A DNA stretch of 64,000 nucleotides from Salinigranum salinum (GCF_009176545.1 NZ_VTOJ01000001.1:2356001-2420000); one strand, 5' to 3'; positions 8,013 through 16,924 are shown, numbered from the stretch's first letter. The notes: generated by a model from the letters alone, not told the origin. Made by a program: numbers and translations.

Positions 8013-10145
8013 TCAGTCGGTCGAGACGGCGGACGGAGCCGAATCCGTGGCGCTGTCCGGCAGTGGAGACGACTCCCGCGACCGGTCCGGTGACGTCTCG
8101 GGCAGTCGAATCCGGACGACCGTGCCGCGCGGCTCGTTCTCCTCGAACGAGAGATGTCCGTTCGACCGGGTGACGATCCACTCGGTGAGCCAGAGACCGA
8201 GGCCGCTCCCGTGGCTCAGCGGCGTCTCGGTCCCTTCGACGAAGACGCGTCGTTCCGATTCGGGGATGCCCGGTCCGTTGTCGGCGACGCACACCTCAAC
8301 GTAGTCGACGCCGTCGTGTGTGACCCGATCGACCGTGACCGCGATCTGGGGGACGACGCGGTCGTTGTGTTCGATCGCGTTGTCGACGACGTTCACGAGT
8401 GCGGAGTCGACGAGATCGTCGGCGAGCACCCACTGCTCGTCGGGGAGCTCCCGGCTGATGATGGCACCGGGGAACTCCACCTGGATCTCGTCGAGTCGCT
8501 CGCGGAGCGGGGCCGTGATCTCGAACGGCTTCTCGACCCCGTCGGTGCTGTGGAGCGTGTAGTCGATCTTGCGGGTCTGCTCGCCGAGTTCGGCGAGCGT
8601 CTCCGCCTTCCGGCGGATCACGCGGACGTGCTCCTTGTTCTCGACCGTGAGCCGTCCGTCGAGGAGCAGATCCGCGTGGCCCTGGATGACGTTCACCTCG
8701 TTTCGCAGATCGTGCCGGAGCACCCGGTTCAGCACCCGGAGCCGCTGCTCGTAGCGCCGTCTGCCGGTCACGTCACGGGCGTTCACCACGACCCCCTGGA
8801 CCGTCGGATCGGAGACGAGGTTCACCCACACCGCCTCGAACGTCCGCCAGGAGCCGTCGGTGTGGCGTGCGCGGTACTCGACTCGGGTCTGTGTGCCCCG
8901 TTCGCCGGCGAGGAGGCGCTCGAACACCTCCCGTGTCGCCGACCGATCCTCCGGGTGTATCAGCTCGAAGGCGTCGCAGCCGACGAGGTCGTCGGGAGCG
9001 TAGCCGAGCACGCGCTCGAACGAGGGCGCACAGTACACCCGGGTTCCGTCCGGCGCGAGCACCGTGATGAGGTCGCGGGCGTTCTCGATGAGCGCGCGGA
9101 ACTCCGCCTCCGTGTGTCGGCGTTCCGTGACGTCGCGGAGGACGATCAGCTGTCCCGGATCGTCGTCGTACGGACCGTCGAAGTGGCTAGCCGTCGCCTC
9201 GAAGAAACGTCGGCCGTCGCCACCGTCGACCACGAACTCCTCGCGGTCGACGTCGCCGTCGGCGACGCTCTGGAGCGACGGCCCGTGCGTGGGGACGTCG
9301 GTCAGTCGCTCGCCGAGGAGTGCGCCGTCGTCCGTCCCGAAGAGCTCCCGTGCACGAGGGTTCGTCTCGACCACCCGACCCCGGCCGTCGACGACGATCA
9401 CGCCGTCGCGAAGTTGGCCGACCACCACGTCGCGGGCGATCGGTGTCACGTCGAACAGCTGGTACCGGTAGATCCCGACGAGCACCGTCCCCGAGGAGAT
9501 CGCGAACGACGTCGGGGTCAGGTCGACGGCCGGCGTGGGAGCGACGCCGGAGACGACCACGACGAACGTGCAGAGCGGTATCAGCGCGGCAGTCAGCACG
9601 ACCGCCGTCTGTCGTCGGTACACCTGGCGCGAGCGTGCGGCCAGGCGGGCCAGGACCGCGATCCCCGTGACCACGAGTACGACGCTGTACACGACGTGGA
9701 ACACGGGGAGCGGATCGGGAACGGCGACGCTCGCCTGGACCGACCGTTCGGCGGTGACCCCCGCGAGTGCGGGCGTCAGCCCCTCGCTCGTGAACACGAG
9801 GGCGGCGACGACCCCGGGTTCGATCGCCAGACACGCCCCGGTCACCGGCGTGAACAGGTCCGACTGGCCGGCGTACGAGAGGACGAACACGAACCAGAGC
9901 GTCGCGATCGGGGCGGCACCGAGCCACGAGACCCGCAACCAGAACAGCGACTCGCCGGCCGTCGGTGCCAGGAGGGAGAACCCGTACGCGGTCGCCCACA
10001 CGGCGGCCGCGAGCGTGGTCACGGCGAACGTGAGTGGGACCTGGTGGGTGTGCGATCGCACTCGACCGACGACGACGATCGCGGTGACTGCCGACACCAC
10101 GCCCGCTGCCAGCAGCGCGGCCGCGTACACCACGTCCAGTATCAT
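8013..10145 (-). CDS. Membrane sensor histidine kinase: 7TM, two PAS, kinase core
   Basis: This is a 710-residue sensor kinase. Residues 1-225 form seven hydrophobic helices like the 7TM sensor module (7TMR-HisK type). A PAS domain follows at about 235-340 (GVIVVDGRGRVVETNPRAR) and a second at about 350-465, ending in the VVNARDVTGRR linker. The phosphoacceptor helix contains H in LRHDLRNEVNVIQGHA. The ATPase domain has the N box (NVVDNAIEHND), G1 (DNGPGIP) and G2 (GSGLGL) motifs, so the enzyme looks active. No response regulator is adjacent, which is common in haloarchaea. The upstream gap is AT-rich with short inverted pairs at 10213-10256. Confidence 0.9.
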   Translation of the reverse strand: MILDVVYAAALLAAGVVSAVTAIVVVGRVRSHTHQVPLTFAVTTLAAAVWATAYGFSLLAPTAGESLFWLRVSWLGAAPIATLWFVFVLSYAGQSDLFTPVTGACLAIEPGVVAALVFTSEGLTPALAGVTAERSVQASVAVPDPLPVFHVVYSVVLVVTGIAVLARLAARSRQVYRRQTAVVLTAALIPLCTFVVVVSGVAPTPAVDLTPTSFAISSGTVLVGIYRYQLFDVTPIARDVVVGQLRDGVIVVDGRGRVVETNPRARELFGTDDGALLGERLTDVPTHGPSLQSVADGDVDREEFVVDGGDGRRFFEATASHFDGPYDDDPGQLIVLRDVTERRHTEAEFRALIENARDLITVLAPDGTRVYCAPSFERVLGYAPDDLVGCDAFELIHPEDRSATREVFERLLAGERGTQTRVEYRARHTDGSWRTFEAVWVNLVSDPTVQGVVVNARDVTGRRRYEQRLRVLNRVLRHDLRNEVNVIQGHADLLLDGRLTVENKEHVRVIRRKAETLAELGEQTRKIDYTLHSTDGVEKPFEITAPLRERLDEIQVEFPGAIISRELPDEQWVLADDLVDSALVNVVDNAIEHNDRVVPQIAVTVDRVTHDGVDYVEVCVADNGPGIPESERRVFVEGTETPLSHGSGLGLWLTEWIVTRSNGHLSFEENEPRGTVVRIRLPETSPDRSRESSPLPDSATDSAPSAVSTD

Positions 10146-10342
10146 CGTATCTTCGCACCTCTCCTGCAGTCCAGCGACGGAACACGCCAGGAACGGCTCT
10201 CTGCTACGGCTGTTCGAGTCGTTCTAATTAAATGGTCATACTCGAATATCAGAACGAATAACCTCGCTCCGCGTACCACGTTCCCGACCGAACGGGGCGG
10301 CGGCCGGCACGGTTCGAACGCGGAGCGCCGAGCAGGTACGAA

Positions 10343-11485
10343 TCAGAGACCGAGCTGTCTGCCGAGGACGAGGTGCTGTATCTCGGAGGTGCCTTCGCCG
10401 ATCTCCATCAGTTTCGCGTCGCGGTAGAAGCGTTGCGGGGCGAAGTCCTCCGTGTAGCCGTACCCGCCGAGGACCTGCACGGCGTCCTCGGCCACCTCGC
10501 GGGCGGCCTCGCTGGCGTCGAGTTTCGCCAGCGACGACTCCGTCGTGACCCGCTCGCCGGCGTCGTACCGCACGGCGGCCTTGTGGGTGAGCAGTCGTGC
10601 CCGCTCCGTCTTGCGGTACATGTCGACGAGCATGTCGCGGACGGCGTCGAACTTCGAGATCGGCTGGCCGAACTGTTCGCGTTCGCGGGCGTAGTCGTGG
10701 GCCGCGTCGTACGCGCCCTGTGCGAGGCCGACAGAGAGCGCCGCGATCGAGATCCGACCGCCGTCGAGCGTCTTCATCGTCTGTTTCCACCCCTCGCCCT
10801 CCGCGCCGAGGAGCCGGTCCGTCGGCAGGCGGCAGTCGTCGAAGCGGATCTCACAGGTGGGCGAACAGTTGAGCCCCATCTTGTCCCAGACGTTCTCGAC
10901 GTGGAAGCCGTCGTCCTCGTCGGGGTCGACGACGAACGTCGAGATGCCGTCGTACCCCTCGTCGGGATCGGTGACCGCCTTCACCAGGATCGAGCCGGCG
11001 ACGTTCGCGTTGGTGATGAACTGCTTCGTCCCGTTCAGTACCCACTCGTCGCCGTCCCGCTCGGCCGTGGTGTCCATGTCGCTCGCGTCGGAGCCGCTCC
11101 CCGGCTCCGTCAGCGCCCACGCGCCCATCGCCTCTCCGGTCGCGAGCGGGCGGAGCCACCGCTCTTTCTGCTCCTCCGTGCCGAACAGTTCGATCGGTTT
11201 CGATCCGAGCGAGACGTGGGCGGCGTACGACAGGCCGATACCGCCCGAGACGCGCCCGAGTTCCTCGGTGACGAGCGCGTACATCAGCTGATCGCCGCCG
11301 AGACCGCCGTACTCCTCCGAGATCGGGACGCCCATCACGTCCAGCGTCCCGAGCTCCTCGAACACCTCCCGCGGGAAGCGGTGGTCGTCTTCGAGCTCCT
11401 GTGCGATGGGAGCGATCTCCTCCTCACAGAACTCCCGGACCTGCTCTCGGACCATCCGGTGTTCCGCGGGAACCTCGAACTCCAT
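10343..11485 (-). CDS. Acyl-CoA dehydrogenase
   Basis: This 380-residue FAD enzyme catalyses the first step of fatty-acyl or branched-chain acyl-CoA oxidation and passes electrons to ETF. The family signatures are present: GAWALTEPGSGSD near residue 130, and QVLGGYGYTEDFAPQRFYRD with IGEGTSEIQ at the C-terminus. The E in GEGTSEIQ lies in the region after the usual base, whose exact identity cannot be assigned here, so substrate class is open. The ATG at 11485 (MEFEVPAEHRMVREQVREF) gives the standard N-terminus, and a TTTATG box lies 26-31 bases upstream; the longer frame into 11665 is rejected. Confidence 0.92.
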   Translation of the reverse strand: MEFEVPAEHRMVREQVREFCEEEIAPIAQELEDDHRFPREVFEELGTLDVMGVPISEEYGGLGGDQLMYALVTEELGRVSGGIGLSYAAHVSLGSKPIELFGTEEQKERWLRPLATGEAMGAWALTEPGSGSDASDMDTTAERDGDEWVLNGTKQFITNANVAGSILVKAVTDPDEGYDGISTFVVDPDEDDGFHVENVWDKMGLNCSPTCEIRFDDCRLPTDRLLGAEGEGWKQTMKTLDGGRISIAALSVGLAQGAYDAAHDYAREREQFGQPISKFDAVRDMLVDMYRKTERARLLTHKAAVRYDAGERVTTESSLAKLDASEAAREVAEDAVQVLGGYGYTEDFAPQRFYRDAKLMEIGEGTSEIQHLVLGRQLGL

Positions 11486-11713
11486 AGGCAACGCTTGCCG
11501 GAGCGCGGGCATAAAGTCAGCGACGGATCGGGAACCGGCCGACGTCCGCTGGACACACCTGCTGTCGTGTGATCCGCCACTCGCCGACCGGTTCGTCGCT
11601 CTCGGTCCACCCCGTCGAGCGGGACGAACGGGGACCCCGACAGCGGACGATCCGTGATCGTTCACGTGGCCTCGCCCGCGAACTTATGCGTCTCCACACC
11701 GAACGAGCGGAGC

Positions 11714-12511
11714 GTGGAACTGCGTCGTCTCGTCCGCGGTCGCCTCGACTGGGCCCAGCTCGAACGAGTCGTCCGGACCCTCCAGGAACGGTACGACCGC
11801 GAACAGGCGCATGTCCGCTTTCTCGACGCGGACAACTGGCTGTCGACGCCGATGGTGATCGACGAGGAGCTGTTCGTGAAGGTCATCTCACGGCAGAACT
11901 CGCTCGTCCACGCGCTCATCACCACCGGGCGGAACCTCGGGGCGTTCTCCTCGGGCACGGAGGGCTTCTTCGAGCATTTCGGCACGCCGTACGAAATGGC
12001 CGAGCACGAACTCGAGGCGACGCGCCGCATCCGGGAGCTGGGGCTGAACGCCCCGAGGCCGATCGAGGCGCTCGAGGTCGACGACCTCGGCGTGGTCGTC
12101 CTCGAATACCTGCCGGAGTTCCGTCCGCTCGACCAGCTCGACCGCGAGGCCGAGGCGGCACTCGCACCCGGTCTGTTCGCCGCACTCCGCACGATGCACG
12201 ACGACGGCCTCGCCCACGGCGACCTCCGTGCGGAGAACGTGCTCATCCTCGACGACGACCTCTACTTCATCGACGCGACGCGCGTCCGCGCCGACGCCGC
12301 GCCCGACGCCCGGTCGTACGACCTCGCCTGCGCGCTGGCGGCGCTCGAACCGCTCATCGGTGCCCGGGCGACGGTCGAGGCGGCGCTGTCGGCGTACACG
12401 GTCGACGAACTCGTCGCCGCCCTGGAGTTCCTCGACTTCGTCAACATCCGACCCGACCACGACTTCGACGCGGCGCGGCTGAAGGGCGAGATCGAGAAAC
12501 GGGCGTCGTAG
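11714..12511 (+). CDS. RIO/Bud32-like protein kinase
   Basis: This is a small kinase of about 265 residues in the haloarchaeal RIO-like group. It shows the phosphate-binding Lys strand (ELFVKVIS), the catalytic loop HGDLRAENVLI (D as base, N for metal) and a metal-binding Asp in YFIDATRV in place of DFG. The eukaryotic substrate-binding C-lobe is absent, as in RIO and Bud32 kinases. The GTG at 11714 (then ELRRLVRGRLDW) was preferred because CTTATG lies about 28 bases before it; an ATG at 11654 would add 20 residues that do not look conserved. The substrate is unknown; ribosome- or tRNA-related roles are known for the family. Confidence 0.8.
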   Translation: MELRRLVRGRLDWAQLERVVRTLQERYDREQAHVRFLDADNWLSTPMVIDEELFVKVISRQNSLVHALITTGRNLGAFSSGTEGFFEHFGTPYEMAEHELEATRRIRELGLNAPRPIEALEVDDLGVVVLEYLPEFRPLDQLDREAEAALAPGLFAALRTMHDDGLAHGDLRAENVLILDDDLYFIDATRVRADAAPDARSYDLACALAALEPLIGARATVEAALSAYTVDELVAALEFLDFVNIRPDHDFDAARLKGEIEKRAS

Positions 12512-12557
12512 CCGGCCTCCCCCGGGTTCGGCGGCCGCGTCGGACGAGCCGCCCGTC

Positions 12558-13340
12558 CTACCACTCCATCCCGCCGTTGATGCCGAGCACCTGCCCGGTC
12601 ATGTAGCTGGACTCGTCGCTCGCGAGGAAGCGCACCATCCCCACGAGATCCGCAGGGTCGGCGAACCGATCGAGGGGGATCCGCGCGCGGATCTTCTCTC
12701 GCACGCGATCGGGGACCTTCTCCAGCATGTCGGTCTCGGTGAACCCGGGCGCGACGCAGTTCGCGGTCGAGTCGTGGCGCGCGAGCTCCAGCGCGAGCGT
12801 CCGCGTGAACGCGAACAGTCCTCCCTTGGAGGTGGCGTAGTTCGCCTGGCCGTAGTTGCCCTGCTGACCCACGACGCTCGAGATGTTGATCAGTCGTCCC
12901 TGGTCGGCCGTCTTGATGTCCTCGAAGAACGCCTTCGTACAGTTGAACGTCCCGCCCAGATTGACGTTTATTACCCGGTTCCAGTCCTCGTACGTCATGT
13001 CCTCGAACTTCCGGTCGACCGTGATGCCCGCGTTGTTGACCAGGACGTCGATCGACCCCAGCCGGTCGTGGACTTCGGCCGCCATCGCGTCGACCTCCGC
13101 GGGGTCCGCGACGTCCGCGCCGACGGCGATCGCGGTCTCCCCGTCGGCTTCGATCGTCTCCGTGACCGCCCGCGCCGCGCCGTCGGAGTGGCGGTAGTTC
13201 ACGACCACGTCGGCCCCACACCGCGCGAACTCGAACGCGATCTCTCGGCCGATCCCGCGGGACGACCCCGTCACTACGCAGGTGCGACCGGCGAGCGGCT
13301 TCGGATCCAGCGGCTCCAGACGCTGCGTCGTTTCGGACAT
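12558..13340 (-). CDS. 3-oxoacyl/acetoacetyl-CoA reductase (SDR, FabG/PhaB type)
   Basis: This 260-residue classical short-chain dehydrogenase reduces a 3-oxoacyl thioester with NAD(P)H. The Rossmann motif is GSSRGIGRE, the structural NNAG follows, and the active site is Ser in NISSVVGQQ with YATSK; the C-terminal ITGQVLxxxGG-like motif reads MTGQVLGINGGMEW. Haloarchaea have few fatty-acid synthesis genes, so this enzyme more likely makes 3-hydroxybutyryl-CoA for polyhydroxyalkanoate (PhaB) or acts in beta-oxidation; the acyl-CoA dehydrogenase nearby fits either. A GTTAAC element about 25-30 bases before the ATG supports this start. Confidence 0.87.
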   Translation of the reverse strand: MSETTQRLEPLDPKPLAGRTCVVTGSSRGIGREIAFEFARCGADVVVNYRHSDGAARAVTETIEADGETAIAVGADVADPAEVDAMAAEVHDRLGSIDVLVNNAGITVDRKFEDMTYEDWNRVINVNLGGTFNCTKAFFEDIKTADQGRLINISSVVGQQGNYGQANYATSKGGLFAFTRTLALELARHDSTANCVAPGFTETDMLEKVPDRVREKIRARIPLDRFADPADLVGMVRFLASDESSYMTGQVLGINGGMEW

Positions 13341-13639
13341 GGTACGCTATCAAGGCCGTGACGTGTGTTAACTGTTGGTGTGGCCGTCCCGAACGGGCGG
13401 CCCGAGAGACCTCGACCCGGCGACCCCAAAGGATTTGTCCGTCGCTCGACTGCCGGGCGGTGATGCCCTCCACACGCTCCCCACGCTCTCCACGGTCCAC
13501 CCGGACCACTCGGACTACACCGATCACACGCTCGACGTCGACGTCGCTGCCCCCGCACGGACGTGGCCCGCGCCGACCGCTCGCGCCCCGACGACGGTCT
13601 GGATACCGTGAATCGTCCGGAACGCGGTGACCGGCGACG
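13341..13639. other. 299-base gap, no gene supported
   Basis: The left end (13362-13375) holds the AT-rich promoter of the leftward reductase. An open frame at 13375-13611 exists but has no TATA-like element at a useful distance and an unconvincing Pro/Thr/Asp-rich composition, so it was not called. Nothing else was recognised. Confidence 0.4.
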
Positions 13640-14719
13640 ATGCCGGCGTTCACCACGCGGCTCGGCGACGGCTGGCGGCGGGCACGCCGGTCGTTCCCGC
13701 TCGCGTTCGTGCCGCTGCTGTTCGCGCTCGCGGACGTCGAAAAACTCCGGGCGGTGACCGCCTTCGACGGCGTTCACGTGGGGTTCCGACTGGGCCTCCC
13801 GGCGTCGGTCGTCACGCTCTGGCAGTTCGTGAGCGTCCCCCAGTCCGGGGTGAACGTCGACCCCGGCGTGCCGCTGTCGGCGCTTCCACTCGTGCCCGTC
13901 TCCGTGCCCGTCTTTCTGGTCGTCCAGGCGTTCCTCACGGCGGGGTACTTCGGGAGCGTCGCGGAGCGACTCCGCACGGGCGAGTACCGGTTCGTCCACC
14001 ACGCCACGGCACACTTCCTCCCGTTTCTCGTGCTGACCGCGCTCCCCGTCGCCGTCTTCCTCCCGCTGGCGCTGGGACTGGTCGAATCCGGAGCCGCGAC
14101 GGGCGAGCCGGCGGTGTCGGTCCCGTTCGTCGTACTCGGGTTTTTGCTGGTCGTGGTGGTCTCTTACCTGTTCTACGCGACACCGTACCTGCTCGTCCTC
14201 CGCGGGTCGGGGCTGGTCGACGCCGCCCGTGGTTCGTACGCGCTGGCCGTCGCCGGTGGGCCGTACCTCTCGTACTCCGTCGGCGTCGCCCTGTTCGTGC
14301 TCGCGGTCTCACCGGTCGCGTCCGCGGTCGTCGTGACCGTCCCGGTCCTCGGGCTCCCGGTCGGTCTCGCGGTCGGCAGTGTGCTCGGGCTCACGGTGAA
14401 CGTTGCGACGATGCGGTTCGTCGCCGACCTCGATCGGGAGTCGCCGACGGTCGCCGACTGGGGCGACGACGGGACCGACAGACGAGCCCCCCCGGACGCC
14501 GAGACGGCCGACGGTGAACGACACGCCGAGCACGTCGCAGAGGACGAGAAACGAGCGACGACCGGCTTTTCACGGCGTACTCGGGTGAGCGCCGGGTATT
14601 CGGTCAGTCGCCCGCGCCCACTGCCCGCTCGAAGAGCCGGACGTTGCGCCGGTTGGCCTTCCAGAACACGTCGAAGAGGTCGCCGGCGACCGGGATCGAG
14701 CCGACCGCCGCGTCGATAG
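13640..14719 (+). CDS. Multi-spanning membrane protein of unknown function
   Basis: Residues 1-265 contain about six hydrophobic helices (clear ones near 15-35, 70-95, 125-150, 155-180, 195-215 and 220-250) separated by short loops, resembling haloarchaeal integral membrane proteins without assigned function. The tail from about residue 270 is hydrophilic, first acidic and then Arg/Pro-rich. That last part (14604-14719) runs over the end of the opposite gene at 14604-14948 and looks like readthrough in the wrong composition. A frameshift, a sequencing error or a genuinely extended tail are all possible. The ATG at 13640 is the first good start. Confidence 0.7.
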   Translation: MPAFTTRLGDGWRRARRSFPLAFVPLLFALADVEKLRAVTAFDGVHVGFRLGLPASVVTLWQFVSVPQSGVNVDPGVPLSALPLVPVSVPVFLVVQAFLTAGYFGSVAERLRTGEYRFVHHATAHFLPFLVLTALPVAVFLPLALGLVESGAATGEPAVSVPFVVLGFLLVVVVSYLFYATPYLLVLRGSGLVDAARGSYALAVAGGPYLSYSVGVALFVLAVSPVASAVVVTVPVLGLPVGLAVGSVLGLTVNVATMRFVADLDRESPTVADWGDDGTDRRAPPDAETADGERHAEHVAEDEKRATTGFSRRTRVSAGYSVSRPRPLPARRAGRCAGWPSRTRRRGRRRPGSSRPPRR

Positions 14720-14948
14720 CGACGTTCACCAGCATCCGGAACACGGTCCGGCGTGGCACACCACTTCGAATCGCCTCGAAGACGATGTACAGCGAGCAGA
14801 TCGCGGCGGCGATGTCGCCCGAGACGGGCAGGAGACCGACCAGCGCGTCCAGTCCGATCTTGACGTTGATCACGGGGATCGTGACGGCGTCGTCGAGCAG
14901 CGTCGCGACGTACCGCGCGCGTCGGAGCCCGGGCGGTGTCTCGTCCAT
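14604..14948 (-). CDS. DUF4112-type small membrane protein
   Basis: This is a 114-residue protein starting MDETPPGLRRARYVATLLD. It shows the DUF4112 layout: two short hydrophobic hairpins, each with a GxxPVxGD motif (LVGLLPVSGDIAAAICSLYI and GSIPVAGDLFDVFWKANRRN). The family is widespread in bacteria and haloarchaea and has no established function. An upstream ATG at 14975 would add nine residues. Its 3' end overlaps the 3' end of the convergent membrane-protein gene by 116 bases, an unusually long antisense overlap. Confidence 0.85.
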   Translation of the reverse strand: MDETPPGLRRARYVATLLDDAVTIPVINVKIGLDALVGLLPVSGDIAAAICSLYIVFEAIRSGVPRRTVFRMLVNVAIDAAVGSIPVAGDLFDVFWKANRRNVRLFERAVGAGD

Positions 14949-15012
14949 ACCACCCCGCACGGCAGCCGGCGTCAAGGCTCTGGTGGCGACGGCAGCCTCG
15001 CCGGGTCGTCAC

Positions 15013-15606
15013 TCAGTAGCCCGACTCACACGGCAGGTCGCCGTCGAACGTCGCGTCGCCGACGCTGACCAGCCCACACGAGGTCGACCGCCCCCACGTG
15101 GGACTGAAGTACGCGTACGTCCCCGGGTCCCGGAAGACGCGCGCGACGCTCCCGCCGCGGCCGAACTCGCGGGAGGTGAACTCCCACGGCGTCGTCGCCT
15201 CCCCGACCTGCGTGCTCTCGATCCGGTGGGCGTCGGGGTCGTCGTTCACCCACCTGACGCGGGTGTTCGGGGCGACGGCGAGCCGGTGCGGGTCGAACGA
15301 CCCACCCGAGATCCGGACGGTCGCGGTCGCCGCCGGTTCGGGGGTGGGCGTCGGTGTCGGCGTCGCCGTTGGTGTCGCGGTTGACGTCGACGGAGAACTC
15401 GGGGTCGTCGACGCCGGCGACGTCGCACTCTCCGACGGCGTGGTGGTCCGAGTCGGTGTGGGTTCGGTCGTGACCGTCGTGGGAGTTCGTCCGTCGTCGG
15501 TCGTCCGGTCGGTGTCGTCGCTCCCGTCGTCTGCACCCCCGCCGAGACAGCCGGTCACGAGTGGGAGGCCAGCGACGCCGAGGAGGACGTGGCGTCGGGT
15601 TCGCAT
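15013..15606 (-). CDS. Cupredoxin-like lipoprotein lacking the C-terminal copper ligands
   Basis: This 197-residue Tat lipoprotein has RR at 4-5, a lipobox ending in C20 and a Thr/Pro/Ser linker (about 35-92). The rest is a halocyanin/plastocyanin-like beta domain with the usual VRWVNDDPDAH segment (H127) and the YAYF edge strand. In copper-binding relatives this strand continues C-x2-H-x4-M. Here the same spacing gives S168, W171 and S176, so only the first His ligand survives. Two new cysteines (C177, C193) could form a disulfide. It therefore probably does not carry type-1 copper, and an electron-transfer role is doubtful. The ATG at 15606 gives the Tat signal. Confidence 0.82.
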   Translation of the reverse strand: MRTRRHVLLGVAGLPLVTGCLGGGADDGSDDTDRTTDDGRTPTTVTTEPTPTRTTTPSESATSPASTTPSSPSTSTATPTATPTPTPTPEPAATATVRISGGSFDPHRLAVAPNTRVRWVNDDPDAHRIESTQVGEATTPWEFTSREFGRGGSVARVFRDPGTYAYFSPTWGRSTSCGLVSVGDATFDGDLPCESGY

Positions 15607-15866
15607 ACGAGGGGTACGCTCGCTGGATTCATAACTCCCGGCCGGTCGATGGGCGCACACGGCCCGACCAACGCCCCGATCCACGTCAGGTCCGGGTACG
15701 GATGCGGTTTACACTCGAGTCGGGTTGTAGTCGGATTCGCCCGTCCCAGCGGCGAAGACGGCGAGCGAGTCGGGGGCGAAACGAGTCTACGCGGCCGCGT
15801 CGGTGGGTCAAATCACGCTCTGAGCCATGCGAACGTTGAGGTGTCGGGGCGACGTTCGGGCCCACG

Positions 15867-16694
15867 ATGTCGATGCGCCGACGGACGGTCCTCGCGGTCG
15901 TCGCCGGCGGGCTCAGCGGCTGTCTCGGGCGATCCGACGAGGCCGAGACGAACTCGCCGCTGACGTCCGCGAACGCGACCGCGAACACGACGCCGACCGT
16001 GGTCGACCAGGGCCACGACGAGGAGGAGTACGCGCTGATCCGCCGCTCCGTCGGCGAGTCGGTCGAGGTGGTGGGCGGTACCGTCACCGTCGAGAACCCC
16101 CGCGTCCGGAAATCGGTCGTCGTCGACCAGCACACGAGCCCCGTGGCGATGCATCGAGGCGTCCAGTTCGTCGTCGTCGACGTCCCACACTCGCTCCGCG
16201 ATCCGGACCTCGCCAGCCGGTTCCGGGTCCTCCGCGACGGTGCTCCCGCCGCGGGGAGGTCCGCGGCGGTCCGGACGGGGGCCCCCGAGCGGCTGACCGT
16301 GGCAGCGCCGGCCCCTTCACTGTCCGTCGACAGACTCGGACTCGCGTGGGTCCGCGGTCTCCCGGACTCGATCGTCTGGACGCTCCCGGCGTCGATCGGC
16401 GAGCGTCTCCGACACGAACCGGTCTTCGTCGTCCACGACGTCGCGCGCGGCACGGAAGCCGACCTCACGGTCACGTTCGACGTGGAGAACACCGGCGACC
16501 GCGACGGGCGGTTCAACGCCGTGGTTCGTAACACCGCGGCGGCCGACGCCTTCGACGTCGTCTCGTTCGACGTGTCCGCCGGGGAGCGCCTCGCGACGAC
16601 GACTACGCCCGCGGTCGAGACCGACCCCGACCGGGCGCCGCCGCTCCTGGTCGAGTGGGGAACGGGGTCGAGGCGACTCGGGACGGACGGGTAG
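15867..16694 (+). CDS. Secreted lipoprotein of unknown function
   Basis: This 275-residue protein has a short signal peptide, RRR at 4-6 and a lipobox with C19 (VVAGGLSGCLG), so it is expected to be a lipid-anchored, possibly Tat-exported surface protein. The mature part is beta-rich and acidic. Its C-terminal third (about 205-270, VTFDVENTGDRDGRFNAVV) looks like an immunoglobulin-like or CARDB-type domain of the kind haloarchaea use on surface proteins. No catalytic motif is visible. An ATG two codons downstream (15873) is also possible. Confidence 0.72.
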   Translation: MSMRRRTVLAVVAGGLSGCLGRSDEAETNSPLTSANATANTTPTVVDQGHDEEEYALIRRSVGESVEVVGGTVTVENPRVRKSVVVDQHTSPVAMHRGVQFVVVDVPHSLRDPDLASRFRVLRDGAPAAGRSAAVRTGAPERLTVAAPAPSLSVDRLGLAWVRGLPDSIVWTLPASIGERLRHEPVFVVHDVARGTEADLTVTFDVENTGDRDGRFNAVVRNTAAADAFDVVSFDVSAGERLATTTTPAVETDPDRAPPLLVEWGTGSRRLGTDG

Positions 16695-16714
16695 CGGCGA
16701 CGACCGGTGCAGCG

Positions 16715-16876
16715 TCACTGCGCCGTCGGCGCGGAGAGGACGTCCTGGAGCACGTCACACTCCGAACAGGTCAGCACGAGCGCGTTCCCGACCGGGACGT
16801 CGCCTTCCCACACGGCGACCGACCGTCGTTCGAACGTCGCCGTCGCCCCGCAGTGCCCACAGACGTAGTCGGACAT
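16715..16876 (-). CDS. 53-residue zinc-ribbon microprotein
   Basis: Reading from the ATG at 16876 gives MSDYVCGHCGATATF, a beta hairpin, then LTCSECDVLQDVL and a stop at 16715. The two CxxC knuckles (C6/C9 and C37/C40) with about 27 residues between them form a zinc ribbon, a common architecture among haloarchaeal small zinc-finger proteins. The gene lies 48 bases upstream of the leftward gene's end at 16925 and converges with the lipoprotein gene. Function is unknown; nucleic-acid or protein binding is typical for this fold. Confidence 0.72.
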   Translation of the reverse strand: MSDYVCGHCGATATFERRSVAVWEGDVPVGNALVLTCSECDVLQDVLSAPTAQ

Positions 16877-16924
16877 GCGTCACGGTACGCGGACGGGAGC
16901 CTAACCGTTGTGGTCGGGAGGGAT

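Noticed and set aside
10300..10342. tRNA-like GGTTCGAAC sequence
   Set aside because: No acceptor stem, anticodon arm or CCA-proximal pairing could be drawn around it.
8154..10427. 757-codon open frame opposite the 7TM sensor kinase, and similar long antisense frames opposite other genes
   Set aside because: Shadows of real genes caused by high GC at third codon positions; their products contain no recognisable domain.
13375..13611. 78-codon frame between the SDR reductase and the membrane-protein gene
   Set aside because: No TATA-like element at a useful distance, Pro/Thr/His-rich product, no recognisable fold; more likely open by GC bias.
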